A DNA stretch of 26,549 nt from contig CAVBJS010000037.1 of assembly GCA_963596015.1 (NCBI GenBank), positions 1 through 26,549 on the forward strand, in the 5' to 3' direction. This document shows positions 7,660 through 14,668 of the stretch, piece after piece. Both the position numbers and the translations under genes were made by a program. The stretch's first letter is position 1; each line of letters starts with the position of its first letter. Under the pieces are notes generated by a model that made no database searches, had not been told where the DNA came from, and was given only the letters and a program-made list of their open reading frames with translations. The stretch comes from CAG-791 sp963596015. GTDB taxonomy: Bacteria; Bacillota; Clostridia; Lachnospirales; Lachnospiraceae.

Positions 7660-8645
7660 TAATCGGCGCATATTTTATCTTTAATCTTATTATATAATCC
7701 TTCTTTAATACCGGAGATCTGCATGATCTCTTCGGTGGTTTTAAAGCTCCCATGGGACTGTCTGTAGGCAAGGATGGCATCTGCCTTACTCTCGCCGATC
7801 CCCGGCAGTGTCTTAAGTTCCTGGGCAGAGGCGGTATTGATATTGACCTTCCCCGCATTTTGCGCCGATGCGCTGTCTGTCTCCTGACCGGCACTGTCTT
7901 GCCTGTTTTCTTGTTTGTCCCGGCTTTCCCGTATCAATCCGTAGGCGATTTCCTGCTGCGCAGCGTTCTCCGTCTTACCGTCTTTTGGACTGCCCCCGTC
8001 GGCAGTCTTTTGAACAGACTCTGTTGTACTCTCCTTACTGCTTTCCGTCGCACGCTCACCGGTAGTCCCATCGTCATACGGGATACGGAGCTGATCCTCA
8101 TCCTGCAGCAGAGCCGCCAGATTCAGCACACTGCTGTCTGCCTCCGGCAAAAGGCCTCCCGCCGCTGCAATAGCTTCATAAACCCTAGCGCCGGCCGGAA
8201 GCGGATAGACACCGGGGGTTTTAACAGCCCCCTTTACATCTACATAAATGTAGGATGTATCTTCCTGCTTTTCCGTCAAAAGCGTCTTATGTGAACTGCC
8301 TTCTGCTGCATTCCCTGCATTTTCGCCGGCGTCATCTGCATCAGCGGATCCGCCGGGAGCATTGCTGCTCTGCTGCTCGCCGGCTGTCTGTTCAACGGAT
8401 GCCTGCTCACCGGATATCCGCTCACTGGATATCTGCTCACCAGATATCCGCTCACCAGATGTTTGCTCACCGGATATCTGTTCACCAGATGTTTGCGAAG
8501 CAGTAACTGCTTCTTCCGCCTGAACCAGAGAGATACTGTCCCGCCTCTGGCAGCCTCCCAGTAAAATTACTGAAAAAGCTATGAAAAGCAGGCCCGCTGC
8601 GGATACGAACCTGCTCATTCCTATTTTCTTACCTTTGTCATACAT
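7659..8645 (-). CDS. comEA: ComEA DNA receptor with repeat linker and lipobox
   Basis: ComEA binds incoming DNA outside the membrane and passes it to ComEC. An SLBB domain (YIYVDVKGAVKTPGVY) is followed by an acidic/Ser-Thr linker and a C-terminal helix-hairpin-helix DNA-binding domain of about 65 residues (VNINTASAQELKTLPGIG). The N-terminal hydrophobic segment ends in LLGGC (Cys32), a plausible lipobox, so this ComEA may be lipid-anchored rather than held by a transmembrane helix. Between anchor and SLBB lies a disordered stretch of SGEQI-type pentapeptides. The start ATG at 8645 has GGAGG 8 nt upstream; a start 42 nt further out lacks one. The protein has 328 residues, longer than Bacillus ComEA (about 205) mostly because of the linkers. 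Confidence 0.92.
   Translation of the reverse strand: MYDKGKKIGMSRFVSAAGLLFIAFSVILLGGCQRRDSISLVQAEEAVTASQTSGEQISGEQTSGERISGEQISSERISGEQASVEQTAGEQQSSNAPGGSADADDAGENAGNAAEGSSHKTLLTEKQEDTSYIYVDVKGAVKTPGVYPLPAGARVYEAIAAAGGLLPEADSSVLNLAALLQDEDQLRIPYDDGTTGERATESSKESTTESVQKTADGGSPKDGKTENAAQQEIAYGLIRESRDKQENRQDSAGQETDSASAQNAGKVNINTASAQELKTLPGIGESKADAILAYRQSHGSFKTTEEIMQISGIKEGLYNKIKDKICAD
8373..8492 (-). repeat. 15-bp tandem repeat in comEA encoding SGE(Q/R)(I/T)-type pentapeptides
   Basis: Eight in-frame 15-bp units lie here, for example CTGCTCACCGGATAT on the plus strand. They encode variants of SGEQI in the linker between the membrane anchor and the SLBB domain. Units start every 15 bp from 8373. 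The units differ by scattered point changes, so the array is not freshly amplified. Confidence 0.88.
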
Positions 8646-8770
8646 GGTGCAGTCCTCCAGGCATACTGCCCGGCGTCCCCGCCGCACGCTGTAATCATTT
8701 TATCGAAATCTTTACTAAATAACAAGCTTATTCTGGTGGCTGGATTCCAGTCCGGTAGACATGCTATTAC

Positions 8771-8802
8771 AGTTCAGACACTAGCTAGGCGGCGTCTGAA
8801 CT
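8771..8802 (-). terminator. Hairpin after the solute-binding protein gene
   Basis: AGTTCAGAC (8771-8779) and GTCTGAACT (8794-8802) form a perfect 9-bp stem with a 14-nt loop. It lies between the solute-binding protein stop (8881) and comEA. No T-run follows on the minus strand, so an intrinsic terminator is only a weak call. Confidence 0.35.
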
Positions 8803-8880
8803 ATAACTGACTGGTTATTATGACAATTTAGTTTTTCCCGGCCATGCACCGGAGCACGGCAGATGTCTCGCACCATGTGC

Positions 8881-10263
8881 TTAATCCGCCGAACTTCCTT
8901 CCCGCTCCATCAATGCCGCGTTAATATCCACCGGCTCCGGTGCGGTCACTTCCTGGGCAGTATAAGTCTCCCCATTGATCTGGGTCATGATCTGCTCATA
9001 CAGGCTCTTTAAGGTCGCGCCCGCATCGGCTCCGTCCCAGACCTGGGCAAAGGAATTTTCCAGATAGACCCAGAAATTGGCTGTCTGGCGCATCTTCGGC
9101 ACCGGCTCCGACTCCACATAGGCATCATAGAAGCCGTTCATATGGGTATCACTGTAGGCATAACCGCTCTGGGCCAGTGCCTTGCCTGTGCGGTCATAAA
9201 AGTCCTCGTTGTGATAATAGATCATATACTGAATAAAATGATCTGCTGCTTCCTGCTCATCGGAATAACCGTTGATGGCCAGGCACTGGGTCACCGACAT
9301 GGAACGGCTCTTTAATTCATCGGTCAGGTCAGGGATCCTGGATACACCATAGGAGAAATCTGCCGTGCCGTCTGCGGTGGCCTCCCGCATCCTGCGGGCC
9401 GCATCCGTGGTAGCCACGGTGAAGACCACCCGGCCGTTTACGAAGTCATCCATGACGCTATCGTAGTCCACCGACGAAGAATCAATGGAGAAGAACTGGG
9501 TCAACTGCTGATACAGCTGCATACACTGAATGGTATCGGTGTTGTAAATGTCGATCTGGGAGACGTCATCCCCGGCATCGCCGCCTAAATTCAGGTAATT
9601 GCCGATCACATAATAATTATAAAAGATATCTCCCACATCCCAGGTAAAGACAGACTGTACGCCCTCCGGCGCATCAAAAGAATCCGCCAGTGCCAGAATA
9701 TCCAGTACCGTATCCGGTACAGCTTCCTGCAGGGAAATCCCCGCTTTGTCTGCCATCATCTGCAGATACTCTTCATTATAGAGAAAAGCAGCCGTCTCGA
9801 AATAGAAGGGATAGGCCACCACATTCCCCTGCCAGGTCACCGCATTGATAGCTGCCTGGGGAAAGATCGCGGTATCTTCAAATTTAGACAGATCCTTTAA
9901 AGGCGCGGTAAGTCCGGCCAGCGAAGCCCTGCCCAGCGAATCATTGCTGATGACATACAGATCCGGAAACTCCTCCCCGGCCACGGAAGCCTGGTTGATG
10001 GCTTCCAGATACTCCGCAGCATCCTTTAATACCGGCTCCACCCGGTATTCATCCTGCGAGGAATTGTAAGCCACTGCCACCTCATTGAGATAATCCGACA
10101 GTACCTCATCGTTATACCAAAGGTACAGGGTGGTCTTTCTGGAAAAAAGGGAATCGCCTCGGGCGTTCCCTTTTACCGTGCCATTTGTCATGGCAATATA
10201 GATCATTCCCGCCAGCAGAGCCAGTGCTGCTGCCGCAGACCAAAGTCTGGTTCTAAGGGTCAT
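8881..10263 (-). CDS. Membrane-anchored extracellular solute-binding protein (family 1)
   Basis: The protein resembles sugar ABC-transporter binding proteins: TTLYLWYNDEVLSDYLNEVAVAYN near the N-terminus, then FPDLYVISNDSLG, NVVAYPFYFETAAFLYNEE and MDDFVNGRVVFTVATTDAARR. Residues 9-27 form one hydrophobic segment without a lipobox Cys, so it is probably an uncleaved anchor or a type I signal. No permease or ATPase gene is adjacent. It starts 3 nt after the argD stop, with its ribosome site inside the end of argD, so translation is coupled to argD. Whether it binds a sugar, a peptide or an arginine-related ligand cannot be told from the sequence. Confidence 0.82.
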   Translation of the reverse strand: MTLRTRLWSAAAALALLAGMIYIAMTNGTVKGNARGDSLFSRKTTLYLWYNDEVLSDYLNEVAVAYNSSQDEYRVEPVLKDAAEYLEAINQASVAGEEFPDLYVISNDSLGRASLAGLTAPLKDLSKFEDTAIFPQAAINAVTWQGNVVAYPFYFETAAFLYNEEYLQMMADKAGISLQEAVPDTVLDILALADSFDAPEGVQSVFTWDVGDIFYNYYVIGNYLNLGGDAGDDVSQIDIYNTDTIQCMQLYQQLTQFFSIDSSSVDYDSVMDDFVNGRVVFTVATTDAARRMREATADGTADFSYGVSRIPDLTDELKSRSMSVTQCLAINGYSDEQEAADHFIQYMIYYHNEDFYDRTGKALAQSGYAYSDTHMNGFYDAYVESEPVPKMRQTANFWVYLENSFAQVWDGADAGATLKSLYEQIMTQINGETYTAQEVTAPEPVDINAALMEREGSSAD

Positions 10264-10266
10264 AAA

Positions 10267-11484
10267 TCAGGAGTTCTCCTCTAAGAATTCATCTATGCAC
10301 TCATTCAGGATGGAAAGCATCTCGTCGATGTGCTTCTCCTCTACGATCAACGGCGGCACAAAGCGAATGATGTTCGGACCGGCATTGATCAGGATCAGTC
10401 CCTTTTCCATGGCCTTTAAGATAATGTCCCCTACCGGTCTGTCAAAGACCAGTCCCTGCATCAGACCGGCGCCCCGACGCGCTAAGATGCAACGGTATTT
10501 CTTAACCAGTTCGTCCAACTTCTGCTCAAAAACAGGGGATATCTCCCGTACGTGGTCTACCAGGTGCATCTCCTCATAGAGATCCAATACCTTGTTGACT
10601 GCTGCGGTAGCTAACGGATTGCCGCCGTAGGTGGTGCCGTGATCGCCGGCAGAAAGGGAATGGTCCGCTACCCGCTGTGTCATCAGGAAGGCACCTACCG
10701 GCACGCCGCAGCCAAGCGCCTTGGCGGTGGTCATGATATCCGGCTTGATACCGTACTTCTGCCATGCATACATATAGCCGGTCCGGCCCATGCCGCACTG
10801 CACTTCATCAAAGATCAGCAAGATGTCTCTGGCATCGCAGATAGCCCGCACTTCCTTCAGGAAGCTCTCCTGGGCCGGTACCAGACCGCCTTCGCCCTGC
10901 ACCACTTCCATGATGATGGCTGCTGTCTTATCCGTGATCAGATTGCGGATGCTCTGAATGTCATTGAGTCTTGCAAAATGCACATTGGCCACCATAGGGC
11001 CATAGGCCTCCCGATACTTGGGATTGCCTGTAACGGAAAGTGCACCGTAGGTACGGCCGTGGAAGGAATGTTCCATGGCAATGACCTCATGATCGGAGCG
11101 GCCGTCCTTTAAGTAGGCATATTTCATAGCCGCCTTGATGGCACCCTCTACCGACTCTGCACCGCTGTTGGTGAAGAAGACTCTGTCCATGCCGGAGACT
11201 TCTTTCAACCGATGGGCCGCCTTGATGGCAGGCTCATTATAGTAATAATTGGAGGTGTGAATGATCTTGTCGATCTGGTTCTTTAAGGCATCATTGTACT
11301 TTTCATTGTGATAGCCCAGTGCAAATACGGCGATACCTGCCACAAAGTCCAGATACTGCTTTCCATCCGCATCATACAGATACATACCGTCTCCGTGGTC
11401 GATGACCAGGGGATACCGGTTATATGTGTGCAGAAGATCTTCCTCTGCCTCTTTGATCAATGCTGCTGTCTTTTCCTCCGCCAT
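10267..11484 (-). CDS. argD: Acetylornithine aminotransferase
   Basis: ArgD is a cytoplasmic PLP enzyme that transfers an amino group from glutamate to N-acetylglutamate semialdehyde, the fourth step towards ornithine. Class III aminotransferase signatures are present: FTNSGAESVEGAIKAA, HSFHGRTYGALSVTGN, LLIFDEVQCGMGRTG, and the PLP lysine in MTTAKALGCGVPVGAF. The chosen ATG at 11484 has GGAGG about 6 nt upstream, giving 405 residues, the usual length. An upstream in-frame ATG at 11496 has no ribosome site. A terminator after argB and a candidate promoter at 11545-11573 suggest argD and the solute-binding gene can be transcribed separately from argCJB. Confidence 0.95.
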   Translation of the reverse strand: MAEEKTAALIKEAEEDLLHTYNRYPLVIDHGDGMYLYDADGKQYLDFVAGIAVFALGYHNEKYNDALKNQIDKIIHTSNYYYNEPAIKAAHRLKEVSGMDRVFFTNSGAESVEGAIKAAMKYAYLKDGRSDHEVIAMEHSFHGRTYGALSVTGNPKYREAYGPMVANVHFARLNDIQSIRNLITDKTAAIIMEVVQGEGGLVPAQESFLKEVRAICDARDILLIFDEVQCGMGRTGYMYAWQKYGIKPDIMTTAKALGCGVPVGAFLMTQRVADHSLSAGDHGTTYGGNPLATAAVNKVLDLYEEMHLVDHVREISPVFEQKLDELVKKYRCILARRGAGLMQGLVFDRPVGDIILKAMEKGLILINAGPNIIRFVPPLIVEEKHIDEMLSILNECIDEFLEENS

Positions 11485-11544
11485 AGCTTCCTCCATCTGT
11501 GCGTCCGATTCTGTCCTGTCTCTATGGACGCAACTCTTCCCTAC

Positions 11545-11573
11545 ATTGTATCCTCTTTCGCTTCTTTTGTGAA
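11545..11573 (-). promoter_or_regulatory. Candidate argD promoter
   Basis: On the minus strand TTCACA, a 17-bp spacer and TACAAT lie about 60 bp before the argD start. It follows the terminator behind argB, which makes an independent promoter reasonable. Downstream in the leader, TGCGTCC and GGACGCA can pair as a 7-bp stem. Confidence 0.5.
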
Positions 11574-11577
11574 CCGG

Positions 11578-11609
11578 TAAAAATAAATGCACCGCCAAGC
11601 GGTGCATTT
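11578..11609 (-). terminator. Intrinsic terminator after argB
   Basis: A perfect 11-bp stem AAATGCACCGC / GCGGTGCATTT with a 3-nt loop starts 3 bp beyond the argB stop codon. On the minus strand it is followed by ATTTTT. It should reduce read-through from argB into argD. Confidence 0.8.
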
Positions 11610-11612
11610 GTG

Positions 11613-12512
11613 TTACTGCGGAAGGATATCCTTCGCTTCGTCAGGATAGAACATGGTTCCGATACCGTGATTGGTAAAGATCTCCAACAACAGGCAATGC
11701 GCGATACGGCCGTCCAGAATATGTACGCGATTGACGCCGCCTCTGACTGCTGCCGTGCAATTGGCCAGCTTAGGCAGCATGCCACCGCCGATATAGCCTC
11801 CGGCAATAAGCTCATCTGCTGCGGATACACTGATGCGGGAGATAAAGGATGCCTTGTCATTGATATCCTTATAAAGTCCTTCAATATCCGTCAGGAATAC
11901 CAGCTTATCCGCGCCTACAGCTCTGGCAATAGCACAGGCTGCATCATCCGCATTGATATTGTAGGTAGCAAAATCATCATCCATGCCGATGGGTGCCACG
12001 ATGGGCAGGTAGTCCTTCTCCAGCATATCGTAAAGGATCTGGGGATGCACGTCGGTGATCTCTCCTACATAGCCGATATCCTCGCCGGTATTGGCGTACT
12101 TTTTCTTTACGTGCAGAAGACCGCCGTCCTTACCGGTGATGCCTACCGCCTTAACGCCCAGCTCTTCTACCATGGATACCAGGTTCTTGCCCACTCTGCC
12201 AAGAACCATCTCTGCGATCTCCATGGTTTCTTCATCTGTTACCCGAAGGCCGCCGACAAACTTGGCTTCCTTGCCGCTTTTTTCCACCCAACGGCTGATA
12301 GCCTTGCCTCCGCCGTGAACGATGATAGGCTTAAAACCTACCAGCTTTAACAGGGTAACGTCCTTGATCACGTTCTTTTGCAATTCTTCATTACTCATGG
12401 CAGAACCGCCGTACTTTACCACGATGATCTTCCGGTTGTACTGTTGGATATAAGGCAGGGCCTCGATGAGAACCTCTGCTTTTTTCTGTGCTTCGTCTAC
12501 GTACTGTTCCAT
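11613..12512 (-). CDS. argB: Acetylglutamate kinase
   Basis: ArgB phosphorylates N-acetylglutamate, the second step of the acetylated ornithine route. Amino-acid-kinase signatures are clear: VVKYGGSAM, PIIVHGGGKAIS, GKDGGLLHVKK, YNINADDAACAIA, LVFLTDIEGL and GGMLPKL. The 299-residue length is normal. The ATG at 12512 is preceded by AAAGG. An earlier ATG in frame (12533) would lie inside the dispersed element and is less likely. The N-terminal extension MEQYVDEAQKKAEVLIEALPYIQQY resembles the N-terminal helix of arginine-inhibited kinases, so feedback inhibition by arginine is plausible. Confidence 0.95.
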   Translation of the reverse strand: MEQYVDEAQKKAEVLIEALPYIQQYNRKIIVVKYGGSAMSNEELQKNVIKDVTLLKLVGFKPIIVHGGGKAISRWVEKSGKEAKFVGGLRVTDEETMEIAEMVLGRVGKNLVSMVEELGVKAVGITGKDGGLLHVKKKYANTGEDIGYVGEITDVHPQILYDMLEKDYLPIVAPIGMDDDFATYNINADDAACAIARAVGADKLVFLTDIEGLYKDINDKASFISRISVSAADELIAGGYIGGGMLPKLANCTAAVRGGVNRVHILDGRIAHCLLLEIFTNHGIGTMFYPDEAKDILPQ

Positions 12513-12650
12513 ATTTACCTTTCTACACCGCAACCTGTCTGCGGCAACGTGAGGAGAATTTTGCGCGGGCAGATTCTCCGATGCGGCCCCGCATTTATGA
12601 TATCAATACCGTTCGAAAGAAATGTCATGAGGCATTCCCTTCAAACCTTT
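12513..12650 (-). repeat. Dispersed multi-hairpin element, copy C, in the argB leader
   Basis: This is the most complete copy. Reading away from argB it has four stems: CCGCA/TGCGG (12528-12544), GGAGAAT/ATTCTCC (12553-12579), ATGCGG/CCGCAT (12581-12594), and an imperfect GAAAGAAATG/CATTCCCTTC stem (12615-12642). The AAAGG ribosome site of argB adjoins the first stem, as in the gerMN leader. It fills most of the 169-bp argJ-argB gap. The repeated architecture favours a structured RNA leader or a mobile REP/MITE-like element; I cannot match it to a known riboswitch. Confidence 0.65.
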
Positions 12651-12681
12651 CATGCTAAAAGATGTACATTAACGCTTTTCT

Positions 12682-13914
12682 TTAGCTTCTGTAATCCGCG
12701 TTGATCTTTACATAATCGTAGGTCAGATCACAGCCCCATGCGGTCGCCTCGGCCTCTCCGTTATGCATATCTGCCACGATGCGCACGCTGTTGCCTGATA
12801 AAAACTTCGTGGCCATCTCTTCGCTGTAATCTGCTGCGGCGCCGTTGGTATAGATCAGCATCTGCTCCCCGTCTTTTTCGAAGAACAAGTCTACTTTTTC
12901 AGGATCAAAAGCGACACCGGCATAGCCTAATGCGCACAGGATCCTGCCCCAGTTGGCATCGTTGCCGAACATGGCTGCCTTGGTCAGGTTGGAGCAGATC
13001 ACGGACTTAGCCAGAATCTTGGCATTTTCCTTCGTATCCATGTGGATGACACTGGCTTCTACCAGCTTGGTAGCACCTTCTCCGTCTCCCGCCTGCATCT
13101 TGGCCAGATCGGTGCAAACTGCCTGCAGGGCTGCATAGAGATCTTCGTATCCTGCATCCTCCTTGGCAGCGATCTTCGCATTGCCTGCCAGGCCGTTGGC
13201 CAGCACCAGGCAAGTGTCATTGGTAGAAGTATCGCCGTCTACGGAGATCATATTGAAGGTATCCTTCGTGATCTCGGAGAGCATCTGCTGCAGCAGACTT
13301 TTTTCCACTGCGGCATCCGTGGTGATATAAGCCAGCATGGTGCACATATTGGGGTGGATCATGCCGGAGCCCTTGCTCATGCCGCCGATGGTCACTGTCA
13401 CATCCTCTATCTTAAACTGATAAGCACTTTCCTTAGGATAGGTATCTGTGGTCATGATGGCCTTAGCTGCCGCAAGACCTGCCTCCACCGTCTCTTCCTT
13501 GGCCTTAGCCAGTGCTGCTGCCCCTGCTGTGATCTTATCTACGGGAAGCTGCATGCCGATCACGCCGGTAGAGCCAAGCAAAACCGCATCCGCAGGGATC
13601 TGCAGTGCTTCGCCTGCGGCCTGGGCCGTAGCCTGACAGTTATCTCTGCCCTGCACACCGGTGCAGGCATTGGCGATACCGGAATTAGCTACGATGGCCT
13701 GTACAAAAGGCGCCTGTGCCACCTTTTCCTTGTCCCACTGCACCGGCGCTGCCTTCACTACATTGCTGGTGAATACGCCTGCCGCCACACAGGGCTCCTT
13801 GCTGTAGACCAGCGCCATATCGGTGCGGTTCTTATACTTGATCTGTGCCTCTGTGGCTGCTGCTGCAAATCCTTTCGGTGCTGTCACACCGCCTTTGATC
13901 TTCTCAATGCTCAT
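12682..13914 (-). CDS. argJ: Bifunctional glutamate N-acetyltransferase / amino-acid acetyltransferase
   Basis: ArgJ recycles the acetyl group from N-acetylornithine to glutamate. Bifunctional forms also make N-acetylglutamate from acetyl-CoA. The 410-residue precursor is expected to cut itself into two chains just before a nucleophilic Thr in the motif KGSGMIHPNM-C-T-ML. Here that Thr is residue 192, and the residue before it is Cys191 rather than the Ala of well-studied enzymes. Other family signatures are ANSGIANACTG, LLGSTGVIG, ISVDGDTSTNDT and GNDANWGRI. The start MSIEKIKGGVTAPKGF is typical. It lies 21 bp after the acetyltransferase gene and is probably co-transcribed from argC. Confidence 0.95.
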   Translation of the reverse strand: MSIEKIKGGVTAPKGFAAAATEAQIKYKNRTDMALVYSKEPCVAAGVFTSNVVKAAPVQWDKEKVAQAPFVQAIVANSGIANACTGVQGRDNCQATAQAAGEALQIPADAVLLGSTGVIGMQLPVDKITAGAAALAKAKEETVEAGLAAAKAIMTTDTYPKESAYQFKIEDVTVTIGGMSKGSGMIHPNMCTMLAYITTDAAVEKSLLQQMLSEITKDTFNMISVDGDTSTNDTCLVLANGLAGNAKIAAKEDAGYEDLYAALQAVCTDLAKMQAGDGEGATKLVEASVIHMDTKENAKILAKSVICSNLTKAAMFGNDANWGRILCALGYAGVAFDPEKVDLFFEKDGEQMLIYTNGAAADYSEEMATKFLSGNSVRIVADMHNGEAEATAWGCDLTYDYVKINADYRS

Positions 13915-13935
13915 GGTTTTCCTTTCCTGTCGCAG

Positions 13936-14415
13936 TTACTTATCCTGCTCAATGAAGCGATAAATGTTTTCTTTATTTAAAGTAAAATCATAATAATTCA
14001 GATCTTCCCGCTTTGTCCATCCGATCTGCTTCCAGAAAGCGTTGCCGATGTCATTTACCGTAAAGGCAATCAGGGAGACCTTATTGACATGCTCCTTGCG
14101 CAGGGCATTCATGCAATATCCTACCATAGCCTTGCCGATGCCTTCCATGCGGTATTCCTTCTGAACGCATACATGATACAGACAACCTCTGCGTCCGTCA
14201 TTACCGCACAGGATAGCGCCTACCACATGGCCCTGGGCCACTGCCACCACACTCAGGCCCGGATTGCGCTGTAAAAAACGCTCTACTCCTTCTCTGGAAT
14301 CGTCGATACTGCGGATGGCGAATCCGTTGATGGTCATCCAAAGGGCATAGACCTGGTCATAATCTTCTATCGTCATGGCGCGGATCTGCGCCGGTTCCTT
14401 TTGCATTTCTTTCAA
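13936..14415 (-). CDS. GNAT-family N-acetyltransferase
   Basis: A single GNAT domain of 159 residues. The acetyl-CoA-binding motif is VCVQKEYRMEGIGKAMV (R-x-x-G-I-G), the preceding strand is VVGAILCGN, and the final part is NDIGNAFWKQIGW. The substrate is not predictable. Its place between argC and argJ suggests a link to arginine synthesis, possibly acetylation of glutamate, but the sequence alone does not show this. The TTG start at 14415 is preferred because AGAGAGG lies 6 nt upstream; the next ATG (14406) would be 15 nt from it. Confidence 0.85.
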   Translation of the reverse strand: MKEMQKEPAQIRAMTIEDYDQVYALWMTINGFAIRSIDDSREGVERFLQRNPGLSVVAVAQGHVVGAILCGNDGRRGCLYHVCVQKEYRMEGIGKAMVGYCMNALRKEHVNKVSLIAFTVNDIGNAFWKQIGWTKREDLNYYDFTLNKENIYRFIEQDK

Positions 14416-14513
14416 ACTTATCCTCTCTGTTTCTATGTGTTTCTGTGTCTTTCTATATCTCTATATATCTGTGCTTCGTTTTTCCTTATTTTTCTACGTC
14501 TTTCTTTATCTTT

Positions 14514-14655
14514 CTGCGTCTTTCTATATCTGTACTTCGTCTTTCTATATCTTTCTACGTCTTTCTATATCTGTACTTCGTCTTTCTAGATCTTTCTACG
14601 TCTTTCTATATCTGCACTTCGTCTTTCTATATCTTTCTATATCTGTATCGCAATT
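14514..14655. repeat. 41-bp minisatellite between argC and the GNAT gene
   Basis: Three nearly identical 41-bp units start at 14514, 14555 and 14596, each of the form CTACGTCTTTCTATATC then TGTACTTCGTC. A partial fourth unit follows and degenerate units run back to about 14420. Within each unit a 12-13-bp TCTTTCTATATC motif recurs. The tract is C/T-rich on the plus strand (A/G-rich in the transcript) and fills most of the 253-bp gap inside the arg operon. Confidence 0.85.
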
Positions 14656-14668
14656 TATGAAAGCTTTC

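Noticed and set aside
8373..8492. CRISPR-like array in comEA
   Set aside because: Units are adjacent 15-mers without spacers and lie in frame inside a protein gene.
8771..8802. Strong terminator behind the solute-binding gene
   Set aside because: The stem is perfect but has no T-run on either side in the right direction, so it is kept only as a weak call.
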